Below are positions 33,472 through 41,696 of a stretch of 64,000 bases of DNA, in pieces; position 1 is the stretch's first letter, and every line of letters begins with the position of its first letter. A program made the translations under genes and the position numbers. Below the pieces are notes generated by a model that saw only the letters and a program-made list of their open reading frames with translations, was not told where the DNA came from and searched no databases. Origin of the DNA: Rhodococcus xishaensis (lineage in GTDB: Bacteria > Actinomycetota > Actinomycetes > Mycobacteriales > Mycobacteriaceae). The DNA is taken from positions 1 through 64,000 of the forward strand of contig NZ_RKLO01000003.1 of NCBI RefSeq assembly GCF_004011825.1, in the 5' to 3' direction.

Positions 33472-35321
33472 AGCCCCAGATACTCCATGATCCTGGCGGC
33501 CTGCGCGACGGGGTCGCCGTCCTCGGGCCGCAAGACGATCTCGGCGTTCTCGGGCACCTCGTACGGGTCGTCGACCCCGGTGAACCCGGTGATCTCCCCC
33601 GCGCGGGCCTTGGCGTACATGCCCTTGGGGTCCCGGGCCTCGCACTGCTCGATCGGGGTGTCGACGAACACCTCGACGAACGGCAGCCCAGCCTCCCGGT
33701 GCAGACTTCGTACCCGCTCGCGGTCCGCTCGATAGGGGCTGATGAGCGAGGCGACCGCAACGAGGCCGGCGTCCGCCAACAGTTGCGCGACGGCGCCGAC
33801 ACGCCGGACGTTCTCGGCGCGATCGGCCGCACTGAATCCCAGGTCCGCGTTGAGCCCGTGCCGCAGGTTGTCGCCGTCGAGCCGGTAGGCCGGTACTCCC
33901 GCCGCGACCAGCCGCCGCTCCAATTCGACGGCGACGGTGGACTTTCCGGAGGCCGACAGGCCAGTGAGCCACACCGTCGCTCCACGCGTGGCGCGCTCGT
34001 CGCGGGACAGCGCGGCCGAGTGCCACACCACCTTCGATTCCTTGAGGGTGGGGCCGGTGATCATGCCGGCGGCAACGGTGTTGCCCGTGGTGTCGTCGAC
34101 CAGAATGAAGCTGCCGGTGACACGGTTACGCCGGTACGGGTCGAACAGCAGGGGCTGTTGGGTGCGCAGCTGAATGCGTCCGATCTCGTTGAGCTTCAAC
34201 GACTGTGCGGACTCGTCGCGGTGCAGGGTGTTGACGTCGAGGCGGTAGTCGAGCCGCACCACCCGCGCCTTGGTGGCCCTCGTGGTGTGCAGCACGGTGT
34301 AGCGCGCGTCCTCGCTCAGACTCGACTGCTCGGCAAGCCAGCAGATCATCGCGTCGACCTCTTGGCCGACGAGCGGCCGATTGTTGGGCCGGCACAGCGT
34401 GTCACCGCGTCCGACGTCGAGGTCGTCGGCGAGTTGCAGGCACACCGCCGACGGTGCGAATGCCTCCCCGATCGGCTCGCCGCCCGGCCCCCAGATCGCG
34501 GAGATCGTCGAGGTGAATCCCGACGGCAGCGCGACGACCTCGTCTCCGGGCTTGAAAACACCACTGGCGACGGTGCCGGCGTAGCCGCGGAAATCGTGGA
34601 GGTCGGCGTCCGTTTGCTGCTGCGGGCGGACGACGTACTGGACCGGAAGCCGCGCATCGATGAGATTGCGGTCGGAGGCGATGTGCACCTCCTCGAGGTG
34701 GTGCAGCAGCGACGACCCCTCGTACCACGGCATGTTCTCGGTACGGCTGACGATGTTGTCGCCCTCGAGCGCCGACACCGGAATGAACGTCAGGTCGTGC
34801 ACATCTAGTTTGGTCGCGAACTGACCGAACTCGTCCTTGATCTCCTCGAAGCGTTCCTGCGACCAGTCGACGAGGTCCATCTTGTTTACACACAGCACGA
34901 GGTGCGGAATGCCGAGAAGGGTGGACAAGAACGCGTGTCGCCGGGTCTGCTCGAGCACCCCCTTGCGGGCGTCGACCAGGATCAGCGCAAGATCCGCGGT
35001 GGAGGCGCCGGTGACCATGTTGCGCGTGTACTGCTCGTGGCCGGGGGTATCGGCGATGATGAACTTTCGCTGCGGGGTCGCGAAGTAGCGGTGCGCCACG
35101 TCGATCGTGATGCCCTGCTCCCGCTCGGCCCGGAGCCCGTCAGTGAGGAGCGCAAGATCGGTGTGCTCGGCTCCGCGTTCGCGGCTGCTGCGTTCGACGG
35201 CCTCGAGCTGGTCCTCGAAGATCGACTTCGAGTCGTACAGCAGGCGCCCGATCAGCGTGGACTTGCCGTCGTCGACGCTGCCCGCGGTCGCGACGCGCAG
35301 GAGTTGCCGGGTGTGCACCAT
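33468..35321 (-). CDS. cysNC: Sulfate adenylyltransferase subunit 1 / APS kinase
   Basis: Bifunctional 617-residue protein. The N-terminal GTPase (GSVDDGKSTLIGRLL, DTPGHEQYTRNM, NKMDL) drives ATP sulfurylase together with CysD. The C-terminal APS kinase domain from about residue 430 (GLSASGKSTVAVELERRL, DGDNLRHGLNADLGFS) makes PAPS. In mycobacteria sulfate reduction uses APS directly, so PAPS is mainly for sulfation; the same is inferred here. ATG overlaps the cysD stop by one base (TGATG). A longer upstream frame is a shadow of cysD. Confidence 0.96.
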   Translation of the reverse strand: MVHTRQLLRVATAGSVDDGKSTLIGRLLYDSKSIFEDQLEAVERSSRERGAEHTDLALLTDGLRAEREQGITIDVAHRYFATPQRKFIIADTPGHEQYTRNMVTGASTADLALILVDARKGVLEQTRRHAFLSTLLGIPHLVLCVNKMDLVDWSQERFEEIKDEFGQFATKLDVHDLTFIPVSALEGDNIVSRTENMPWYEGSSLLHHLEEVHIASDRNLIDARLPVQYVVRPQQQTDADLHDFRGYAGTVASGVFKPGDEVVALPSGFTSTISAIWGPGGEPIGEAFAPSAVCLQLADDLDVGRGDTLCRPNNRPLVGQEVDAMICWLAEQSSLSEDARYTVLHTTRATKARVVRLDYRLDVNTLHRDESAQSLKLNEIGRIQLRTQQPLLFDPYRRNRVTGSFILVDDTTGNTVAAGMITGPTLKESKVVWHSAALSRDERATRGATVWLTGLSASGKSTVAVELERRLVAAGVPAYRLDGDNLRHGLNADLGFSAADRAENVRRVGAVAQLLADAGLVAVASLISPYRADRERVRSLHREAGLPFVEVFVDTPIEQCEARDPKGMYAKARAGEITGFTGVDDPYEVPENAEIVLRPEDGDPVAQAARIMEYLGL

Positions 35322-36247
35322 CAGAAGTACCCCTCCTTCTTGCGATCTTCCATGCCGGCCTCGGAGATCCGGTCGTCCGCGCGGGTCGCACCGCGCTCGG
35401 TGATGCGGCTGGCCGCGACCTCGGTCACGACCTGCGCCGCGGTCGAGGCCGAGGACTCGACACAGCCCGTGCACGTCGCGTCTCCGACCGTACGGAACCG
35501 GACGAGTTCGTCGCGCGGTTCCTCACCCGGTAGCAGCGTCAGGAACCTCGTGTGCGCCAGCAGCATTCCGTCGCGTTCGACGACCGGACGGCGGTGTGCG
35601 TAATAGATCGGCGGCAGGTCGATGTCTTCCTCGAGGATGTACTGCCAGATGTCGAGCTCGGTCCAGTTCGACAGCGGGAACACCCGGATGTGCTCCCCCT
35701 TGCGATGCCGGCCGTTGTAGAGGTTCCACAGTTCGGGGCGCTGCGCGCGTGGGTCCCACTGACCGAACTCGTCACGGAAACTGAAGACCCGCTCCTTCGC
35801 GCGAGCCTTCTCCTCGTCGCGGCGGGCTCCGCCGAATACGGCGTCGAACCGATTCTCGCGGATGCCACGCAGCAGCGCGTGCGTCTGCAGACGGTTGCGG
35901 CTGGCTCGCGGTCCGGTCTCGTCGACCACTCGCCCGGCGGCGATGTCGTCCTCGACGCTCGCCACAACCAGCCTCAGGCCGAGGCGTCCCACGGTCCGGT
36001 CGCGAAACTCGATCACCTCGTCGAAGTTGTGTCCCGTATCGACGTGCATCACCGGGAACGGCAGCGGCGCCGGCCAAAAGGCCTTGGCGGCGACGTGCAG
36101 CATCACCACCGAATCCTTGCCGCCCGAGAACAGCAGGACGGGACGCTCGAAGGTCGCGGCGACCTCTCGGAAGATGTGGACCGCCTCGGCTTCGAGCGCC
36201 TGCAGATGGGACAGCTCGTAGCCCGGCGGGGATGTCAACGGGGTCAC
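35321..36247 (-). CDS. cysD: Sulfate adenylyltransferase subunit 2
   Basis: Catalytic subunit of ATP sulfurylase, 308 residues, forms APS from sulfate and ATP. The PP-loop motif is LLFSGGKDSVVMLHVA, and FGGARRDEEKARAKERVFSFRD and RVFPLSNWTELDIWQYI are family signatures. GTG start chosen because GAGGAG lies 7 bases upstream; an ATG at 36277 lies inside the operator palindrome and has no ribosome binding site. Confidence 0.95.
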   Translation of the reverse strand: MTPLTSPPGYELSHLQALEAEAVHIFREVAATFERPVLLFSGGKDSVVMLHVAAKAFWPAPLPFPVMHVDTGHNFDEVIEFRDRTVGRLGLRLVVASVEDDIAAGRVVDETGPRASRNRLQTHALLRGIRENRFDAVFGGARRDEEKARAKERVFSFRDEFGQWDPRAQRPELWNLYNGRHRKGEHIRVFPLSNWTELDIWQYILEEDIDLPPIYYAHRRPVVERDGMLLAHTRFLTLLPGEEPRDELVRFRTVGDATCTGCVESSASTAAQVVTEVAASRITERGATRADDRISEAGMEDRKKEGYF

Positions 36248-36268
36248 TCGTGGCTCCTCGCGGATATG

Positions 36269-36288
36269 CCGGTACATTTTTGTACCGG
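36269..36288. promoter_or_regulatory. Operator palindrome ahead of cysD
   Basis: CCGGTACA-TTTT-TGTACCGG, a perfect 8-bp inverted repeat, lies 22-41 bases ahead of the cysD start and downstream of its predicted promoter. Its 16-base core differs at one base from the site at 37384-37399. Confidence 0.75.
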
Positions 36289-36315
36289 TCCGGTTCACAG
36301 ACCAGCTATGGGGCG

Positions 36316-36345
36316 AGGATAGAGCCGGTCTGTCCCTCCGGTCAA
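36316..36345 (-). promoter_or_regulatory. Predicted cysD-cysNC-cysQ promoter
   Basis: On the minus strand TTGACC (36340-36345), 18 bases, then TATCCT (36316-36321). Transcription would begin near 36309, placing the palindrome at about +21 to +40, a repressor-type position. Confidence 0.6.
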
Positions 36346-36393
36346 TGGCCCACCCGTCCGGTCCGCTGCCGTCCGGGCTGGGCACCGTTCGGT

Positions 36394-37329
36394 CTAAGCG
36401 CGGACGGGACGTCGCCCGCCGACCTCCGCGGTCACCGCGTTCGCGGCCGCCACGAGCGCCTCACCGCGCCGGGCGATCTCGGCGCCACTGATCGACGAGC
36501 CGACATCGAGGGTCAGTACCAGTGATTGATGACCGTCCGCGTCGTAGCAAGGGGCGGCGATCAGACTTACCGGGTACTCGACGTCGGCCTCCGTCTCACT
36601 GCCGAGGTAAACGCGTTCGCCGAGGCTCGAGACCATCTCGCCGATCAGCTCGCGGAGTTCTGGCGGCAGCTCTCGCCCGGCGACGCCCGCCATGAGGGAA
36701 AAGAGTTTTCGCCCGACAGGTGTGAGCCGCTCGACGAGGTACCCGACGCGCCGACAGTCGTCGACGACCCGCCCGAGCAGTTCCCGATCGAGCACGACAG
36801 GCAGGGCCGGCTCGCGGCGCAACCACGCCTCGAGCTCTTCGTCACCGTCCCAGATGACATACATGAGACCAACCGGCGGAGCGAACGGGTAGGCCTGGCC
36901 GACGCGGGCCGTGGTGCGCCCCAGCCTCATCCCCTGCGGGGCAACGGTCTCGAGAATCATGACCTGGTCACCCACGACCGCCGACGCAGTGCAGACCGCG
37001 TCGAACTCGGCGGCGAGCCGATCGAGTTGGACTCGAGCGATCGGACCGACAGCGAACCCGCGCTGCGCGGCCCGACCCGCCGCGATGAGCGCCGGCCCGA
37101 GTCCGTAGGTCTTCGAACCCGGGTCGCGGGTGAGATATCCGCCGGCCACCAACTCCGTCAGGATGCCGAGACAGGTCGGCTTGCTGATCGACAACGCACG
37201 CGCGAGTTCCGACAGTCCGAACCGTTGGTCCTCGCGCGCGACGAGGAAGTCGAGGACCTGCACCACTCGCTCGGTCGGCGGAGATCGGCGCCCGCTGGGC
37301 TCGGCAGGCTCGGCAACCCCTGAAGTCAT
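36394..37329 (-). CDS. IclR-family transcriptional regulator
   Basis: 311 residues. N-terminal winged helix (ERVVQVLDFLVAREDQRFGLSELARALSISKPTCLGILTELVAGGYLTRD, about residues 19-70) and a C-terminal IclR effector-binding domain (about 85-255; VGDQVMILETVAPQG, AYPFAPPVGLMYVIW, GYLVERLTPVG). ATG at 37329 is preceded by AAGGAG at 7 bases. It sits between two operons that carry the same palindrome, and its own start overlaps the -35 box of the divergent operon, so it is the natural candidate for the protein that binds these sites and regulates itself. Ligand unknown. Confidence 0.93.
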   Translation of the reverse strand: MTSGVAEPAEPSGRRSPPTERVVQVLDFLVAREDQRFGLSELARALSISKPTCLGILTELVAGGYLTRDPGSKTYGLGPALIAAGRAAQRGFAVGPIARVQLDRLAAEFDAVCTASAVVGDQVMILETVAPQGMRLGRTTARVGQAYPFAPPVGLMYVIWDGDEELEAWLRREPALPVVLDRELLGRVVDDCRRVGYLVERLTPVGRKLFSLMAGVAGRELPPELRELIGEMVSSLGERVYLGSETEADVEYPVSLIAAPCYDADGHQSLVLTLDVGSSISGAEIARRGEALVAAANAVTAEVGGRRPVRA

Positions 37330-37358
37330 TGACCACTCCTTGAAACACGTTCTATCGT
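37329..37358 (+). promoter_or_regulatory. Predicted promoter of the sulfotransferase operon
   Basis: TTGACC (37329-37334), 18 bases, TATCGT (37353-37358). Same -35 hexamer and spacing as the cysD promoter. Transcription would begin near 37365, upstream of the palindrome at 37384-37399. Confidence 0.6.
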
Positions 37359-37383
37359 CGGACAACACCAGATCTACCACTCA

Positions 37384-37399
37384 GGTACATATTTGTACC
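37384..37399. promoter_or_regulatory. Operator palindrome ahead of the DUF1214 gene
   Basis: GGTACATATTTGTACC, a 6-bp inverted repeat with a 4-base spacer. It matches 15 of 16 bases of the core ahead of cysD. It lies about +19 to +34 of the predicted start and 55-70 bases upstream of the divergent iclR gene. Confidence 0.75.
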
Positions 37400-37420
37400 C
37401 TTGGACCGAAGGAGCAAGGT

Positions 37421-38587
37421 GTGCTGACGGATCCACTCGCCGAGGCCATCGCCGAGGCCGAGACACTCGTCAAAGAGGCCCCCCACATCAGGTCGGAGCA
37501 GGACCTCCTCGAGGGAATGCAGTACCTCGCGGGCGGCATCCTCGCGACCGTCCACGGTGCCTGGGCCACAGAGAAGACCCATCCGAGCTTCATCCAGGGC
37601 ACCGGCCCGTTCATGAAGATGGGTCTCGACAACCCCGACACCCTGTACTTCGGCGCACGGATCAACGATGACGCGGAGTACATCGTGACCGGCACCCGGG
37701 GCACCACGGCCGACCTGAGCTTCCAGGTACTCAGCGGCAACTACACGAACGCGAACGTGCCCGGCAGCGAGATCGCCTTCGACGACCGAGAACTCCACAT
37801 CGAGGACGACGGCACGTTCGTCGCAACCTTCGGCCCCGGGCCGGCGGACGGACGCCGGAACCACTTCACGCTCGCGCCGGGGTCGACCCAACTCGTGGTC
37901 CGCGAGGTCTACAGCGACTGGAGCCAGAAGCGCGGCACCATCCGGATCGAGCGTGCCGACAGGATCGGCGTGCCGGTGCCACCGCTCACGCAGGAGGAGA
38001 CGCAAAAGCGATTCGCCCGAGCCGGCAAGGCTCTGGTCAGTCGCGTGAAGACCTGGCTGCAGTTCCCGCAGTGGTTCTACGACAACCTGCCGGTCAACAC
38101 GATGACCGCGCCGCGACTGACCCCGGGCGGCCTGGCCACGCAATACTCGTCCGTGGGCCACTACGAACTCGCCGATGACGAGGCGATGATCATCACCGTC
38201 CCGAAATCCGATGCGCCGTATCAGGGTTTCCAACTCGGCAGCCTGTGGTACATCTCGCTCGACTACATCAACCATCAGACGTCGCTGAACAACGCGCAGG
38301 CTCAGGTCGATCCTGACGGGATGATCCGGATGGTCCTCAGTGAGCGGAACCCGGGCGTGACCAACTGGCTCGAAGCCCTCGGCCACCCGCGTGGATACCT
38401 GCAGTTCCGGTGGCAGCGGACGTCCCGGGAGTTCACCCCGGAGGACGGCCCGCGTGTCGAGGTGGTGAAGTTCGACGAGATCCCCGGGAAGCTCCCGTTC
38501 CACGAACACAACAAGATCACGCCGGAGGACTTCGCCGCCCGCATCGCGGAACGCCAGGCCGCCGTCGCCGACCGGATGATGGGGTAG
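37421..38587 (+). CDS. DUF1214 domain protein
   Basis: 388 residues from GTG, with AAGGAG 6 bases upstream. No signal peptide. The N-terminal helical part (EAIAEAETLVKEAPHIRSEQDLLEGMQYLAGG) is followed by the DUF1254/1214-type beta domain with GLDNPDTLYFGARI, QLVVREVYSDWSQKRGTI and the C-terminal DUF1214 block LGSLWYISLDYINHQTSLN. From memory it resembles Rv3531c of M. tuberculosis, which also sits next to an SDR and a sulfotransferase gene. Function unknown. First gene of a three-gene operon; 4 bases separate it from the SDR gene. Confidence 0.88.
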   Translation: MLTDPLAEAIAEAETLVKEAPHIRSEQDLLEGMQYLAGGILATVHGAWATEKTHPSFIQGTGPFMKMGLDNPDTLYFGARINDDAEYIVTGTRGTTADLSFQVLSGNYTNANVPGSEIAFDDRELHIEDDGTFVATFGPGPADGRRNHFTLAPGSTQLVVREVYSDWSQKRGTIRIERADRIGVPVPPLTQEETQKRFARAGKALVSRVKTWLQFPQWFYDNLPVNTMTAPRLTPGGLATQYSSVGHYELADDEAMIITVPKSDAPYQGFQLGSLWYISLDYINHQTSLNNAQAQVDPDGMIRMVLSERNPGVTNWLEALGHPRGYLQFRWQRTSREFTPEDGPRVEVVKFDEIPGKLPFHEHNKITPEDFAARIAERQAAVADRMMG

Positions 38588-38591
38588 AACC

Positions 38592-39374
38592 ATGACAAAC
38601 TTGCTGCAGGACAAAGTAATCGTCATTTCTGGTGTGGGTCCGGCGCTCGGCCGGACCCTGGCGCTGCGGTGCGCCGAGGCCGGCGCCGACCTGGTGCTGG
38701 CGGCCCGTACGCAGGCCCGCCTGGACGAGGTCGCCAAGGAGGTCACCGATCTCGGCCGGCGCGCGGTGACGGTGTCGACCGACATCACCGACGATGCCTC
38801 GGCCGCGCACCTGCTGGCCGCGACCACGGACGCCTACGGCCGGGTCGACGGACTGATCAACAACGCGTTCACGGTGCCGTCCATGAAGCCGTTCGCCCGC
38901 ACCGACTTCCAGCACATCCGGGACGCGATCGAACTGACCGTGCTCGGGGCGCTGCGGCTGACCCAACTGTTCACCCCGGTCCTCGCGGAATCCAAGGGTG
39001 TGGTCGTGAACGTCAACTCGATGGTGCTGCGGCACTCCCAGGAACGGTACGGCAGCTACAAGCTGGCCAAGTCGGCACTGCTCGCGATGTCACAGTCTCT
39101 GGCTACCGAACTCGGACCGCAGGGCATCCGCGTCAACTCCGTTGCCCCCGGGTACATCTGGGGTGACACGTTGAAGAAGTACTTCGAGCACCAGGCGAAG
39201 AAGTTCGGCATCACCGTCGAGCAGATCTACGAGCACACCGCCGCGAACAGCGACCTGAAACGCCTGCCGACCACCGAGGAGATCGCCGACGCGGTGATCT
39301 TCCTCGCGTCGCCGATGGCGAGCGCGATCACCGGCCAGTGCCTCGACGTCAACTGCGGCGAGTTCCACCACTAG
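38592..39374 (+). CDS. Short-chain dehydrogenase/reductase
   Basis: 260-residue classical SDR. Cofactor motif SGVGPALGRTLALRCAEAGADLVLAART (Arg after the second strand suggests NADP), DGLINNAF, the catalytic Ser-Tyr-Lys set in VNSMVLRHSQERYGSYKLAKSALL, and VNSVAPGYIWGD. Substrate unknown. Second gene of the DUF1214-SDR-sulfotransferase operon; it may make or remove the hydroxyl group that is sulfated. Confidence 0.92.
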   Translation: MTNLLQDKVIVISGVGPALGRTLALRCAEAGADLVLAARTQARLDEVAKEVTDLGRRAVTVSTDITDDASAAHLLAATTDAYGRVDGLINNAFTVPSMKPFARTDFQHIRDAIELTVLGALRLTQLFTPVLAESKGVVVNVNSMVLRHSQERYGSYKLAKSALLAMSQSLATELGPQGIRVNSVAPGYIWGDTLKKYFEHQAKKFGITVEQIYEHTAANSDLKRLPTTEEIADAVIFLASPMASAITGQCLDVNCGEFHH

Positions 39375-39395
39375 AACGGGGACCGAAAGAACACC

Positions 39396-40559
39396 ATGAC
39401 CGAAAGCACCAGTTCCGATCGCACGACGGTCGGCACCATCGAGGACCTGCACGCGTCCGCGACCCGGATGACCGGGCTCACCGACTTCGGCGTCGACGAC
39501 TACACCGAGGCGCTCGGCGTCCTGCTCGAGTCCTACGCGCGGGACGAGGATCTGACGCCGTTCGGCAGCAAGATCTCCCGGGTGTTCCTGCGCGGTGCCC
39601 TCGTCGCCCGTCTGCTCAGCGAGTCCGCCTGGGCGCAGTTCCCCGAACACGCCGACGTGCGCATCGAGCGACCGATCTTCGTCACGGGCCTACCCCGCAC
39701 CGGTACCACCGCGCTGCACCGCTTGCTCACGGTGGACCCGACGCACCAAGGCCTCGAGATGTGGCTGACGGAGATGCCGCAGCCGCGCCCACCCCGGGAC
39801 ACGTGGGAGTCCAACCCGGTGTTCCAGGCACTCGAAAACCAGTTCAGCCAGCACCACGTGGAGCGCCCCGAGTTCATGGGCGTGCACTACATGTCCGCCG
39901 GTGAGGTCGAGGAGTGCTGGCAGCTGCTGCGGCAGACCTTCAAATCGGTGTCATACGAGTGCCTCGCGAACCTGCCCACCTATTCCAAGTGGCTCGAGGG
40001 GCAGGACTGGACCAACGCATACGCGAGGCACAAGAAGAACCTTCAGCTGATCGGCCTGCCCGATCAGGACCGACGTTGGGTGCTCAAGAACCCGAGCCAC
40101 CTGTTCGCGCTCGACGAACTGATGTCGGTGTACCCCGATGCGCTGGTCATCCAGACCCATCGTCCGCCGCGGACAATAGTGCCGTCGATGTGCAGCCTCG
40201 CCGAGCAGGCCACCGAGGGGTGGTCGAACAAGTTCCGCGGCGAGGTGATCGGCCGCAGCCAACTCGATCTGTGGGCACGCGGCCTCGAGGACTTCACATC
40301 CGCGCGGGCCAAGTACGACCCCGCCCAGTTCATCGATGTCGACTACAGCAGCTTCGTCGCGGACCCGCTCGGCACCGTCGAGGGGATTTACTCGCACTTT
40401 TCGATCCCCCTGTCGGAGCAGGCACACAGCGCGATGGAGGACATGCATGCCGAGAGTCGCTCCGGCAACCGCAAACCGGCGCACCGCTACACGCTCGAGG
40501 ACTACGGGCTCACCCCCGAAGAGGTCGACGAACGGTTCGGGGACTACGCCGGCGCCTGA
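39396..40559 (+). CDS. PAPS-dependent sulfotransferase (Sulfotransfer_3 type)
   Basis: 387 residues. The 5'-phosphosulfate loop GLPRTGTTALHRLL is at about residues 98-111, and the 3'-phosphate-binding segment is QTHRPPRTIVPSMCSL near 253-268. KNPSHLFALDELMSVYPDA is the family's central element. No signal peptide, so it acts in the cytosol on a small molecule or lipid. It resembles the group containing mycobacterial Stf3 and Rv3529c. The acceptor is unknown. Its donor PAPS is made by the neighbouring cysDNC operon. Confidence 0.9.
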   Translation: MTESTSSDRTTVGTIEDLHASATRMTGLTDFGVDDYTEALGVLLESYARDEDLTPFGSKISRVFLRGALVARLLSESAWAQFPEHADVRIERPIFVTGLPRTGTTALHRLLTVDPTHQGLEMWLTEMPQPRPPRDTWESNPVFQALENQFSQHHVERPEFMGVHYMSAGEVEECWQLLRQTFKSVSYECLANLPTYSKWLEGQDWTNAYARHKKNLQLIGLPDQDRRWVLKNPSHLFALDELMSVYPDALVIQTHRPPRTIVPSMCSLAEQATEGWSNKFRGEVIGRSQLDLWARGLEDFTSARAKYDPAQFIDVDYSSFVADPLGTVEGIYSHFSIPLSEQAHSAMEDMHAESRSGNRKPAHRYTLEDYGLTPEEVDERFGDYAGA

Positions 40560-40562
40560 CGT

Positions 40563-41408
40563 CTACCGGAGGTGAGCGCCCAGTAGGGCGTCGAGGGCCT
40601 CGGGCGCTTCCTCCGGGATCCAGTGACTGACCCCGGGCAGTACCTCGAACGTGTAGGGGCCGTCCACGTACTGGCCGGCAAGCCGTGCGCCGGCCTCGCC
40701 GAGCATCGCGTCCGCGTCGCTCCACACGTACAGGGTGGGCACGCGTACGCGGTTCGGCAGGGAGTGGGGTGCGGTCATCATCATCGCGCGGTACCAGTTC
40801 AACCCGCCGCGGGCACGGCTCCGATCCCGCATCGCGCCGAGGTCGCGATCAGCAGCGGCGTCGCTCATTCCACTGGAGATCAGATACCGCCGCACGGATC
40901 CGCCTGCCGCAAGAAGCTTCTCGGGGATCACTGGCAGCTGGAAGGCGAGGATGTACCACGACATCCGGATCTGCCGACGGGTGAGCAAAGCCCGGACGAA
41001 GGCCGCGGGGTGCGGCACCGAGAGCGCGGTGAGGGTCCGCACGAGATCAGGTCGCCGTGCCCCGAGCCACCACGCGACTGCCGCTCCCCAGTCGTGGCCG
41101 ACCACGTGCACCGGGCCGCGCCCGATCCGGTCGATCAGCGCCTCCACGTCCGCGACCAACTCCGACGACCGGTACGCCCACCGCGAGCGGGGCCGCGCGT
41201 CCACCGAGCATCCTCGTTGATCGACCGCGAAGGTACGGAATCCCCGGGCGTGCAGGAGCGGAGCAAGGCGACTCCAGGAGCGAGAATCCTGCGGAAAACC
41301 GTGAAGCAGGACGACTGGGGCGCCCGCGACGGGTCCCTCGTCGCGCACGTCGAACGTCAGACCGTTGCGGGTGTACGTGGTGATGCGCTCGCCGGTGCCG
41401 GAGTCCAT
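40563..41408 (-). CDS. Alpha/beta hydrolase, epoxide-hydrolase-like
   Basis: 281 residues from ATG with AGAGGA upstream. Oxyanion motif VVLLHGFPQDSRSW, nucleophile elbow VVGHDWGAAVAWW with Asp as nucleophile (as in epoxide hydrolases and dehalogenases), and catalytic His in PGVSHWIPEEAPEAL. Substrate unknown. It converges on the sulfotransferase gene with a 3-base gap. Confidence 0.88.
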   Translation of the reverse strand: MDSGTGERITTYTRNGLTFDVRDEGPVAGAPVVLLHGFPQDSRSWSRLAPLLHARGFRTFAVDQRGCSVDARPRSRWAYRSSELVADVEALIDRIGRGPVHVVGHDWGAAVAWWLGARRPDLVRTLTALSVPHPAAFVRALLTRRQIRMSWYILAFQLPVIPEKLLAAGGSVRRYLISSGMSDAAADRDLGAMRDRSRARGGLNWYRAMMMTAPHSLPNRVRVPTLYVWSDADAMLGEAGARLAGQYVDGPYTFEVLPGVSHWIPEEAPEALDALLGAHLR

Positions 41409-41437
41409 ACAAGTTCCTCTCCCAACGCGAGCCGGGC

Positions 41438-41466
41438 ACATTAGACATCTCAGCGGCCCGAGTCAA
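41438..41466 (-). promoter_or_regulatory. Predicted promoter of the hydrolase gene
   Basis: Minus strand TTGACT (41461-41466), 17 bases, TAATGT (41438-41443), 30 bases ahead of the hydrolase ATG. Two direct copies of GACAAACC (41479-41486 and 41507-41514) lie just upstream, between this promoter and the small peptide gene. Confidence 0.6.
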
Positions 41467-41585
41467 CTACCCGTACCGGACAAACCGTCCTCCGTTGCAT
41501 AGTTGAGACAAACCACCCGGTTACTGCTAGCTTTGACCGCCAGTGGCATTAGGCCACACTCAGGATCATCTCAAAGGAGTGACGA

Positions 41586-41684
41586 ATGAACATCAACACG
41601 GTCAGTGCCGTCATCGAGCTCGTCTACCTGACCAACTCGCTGGTCGACACCCTGGGCGAGCTGGGGCTGCCCACGGGAAGCTGA
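41586..41684 (+). CDS. Putative 32-residue amphipathic peptide
   Basis: Short gene beginning MNINTVSAVIELVYL and ending GELGLPTGS. AAAGGAG stands 7 bases ahead of the ATG, a possible promoter (TTGAGA 41503-41508, TAGCTT 41528-41533, long 19-base spacing) lies upstream, and a 17-bp terminator stem begins 12 bases behind the stop, so it looks like a complete one-gene transcript. The peptide has three acidic and no basic residues. Positions 4, 7, 11, 14, 18, 21 and 25 form a polar stripe in an otherwise hydrophobic helix. No signal peptide. Corynebacterial PorA/PorH channel peptides are also short, acidic, amphipathic and lack signals; a relation is speculative. A leader peptide for marR is the alternative. 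Confidence 0.6.
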   Translation: MNINTVSAVIELVYLTNSLVDTLGELGLPTGS

Positions 41685-41696
41685 CCTCCAGGCACT

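Noticed and set aside
33472-34026. Longer start for CysQ
   Set aside because: The extra residues only mirror cysNC in another frame; the GTG overlapping the cysNC stop starts at the family N-terminus.
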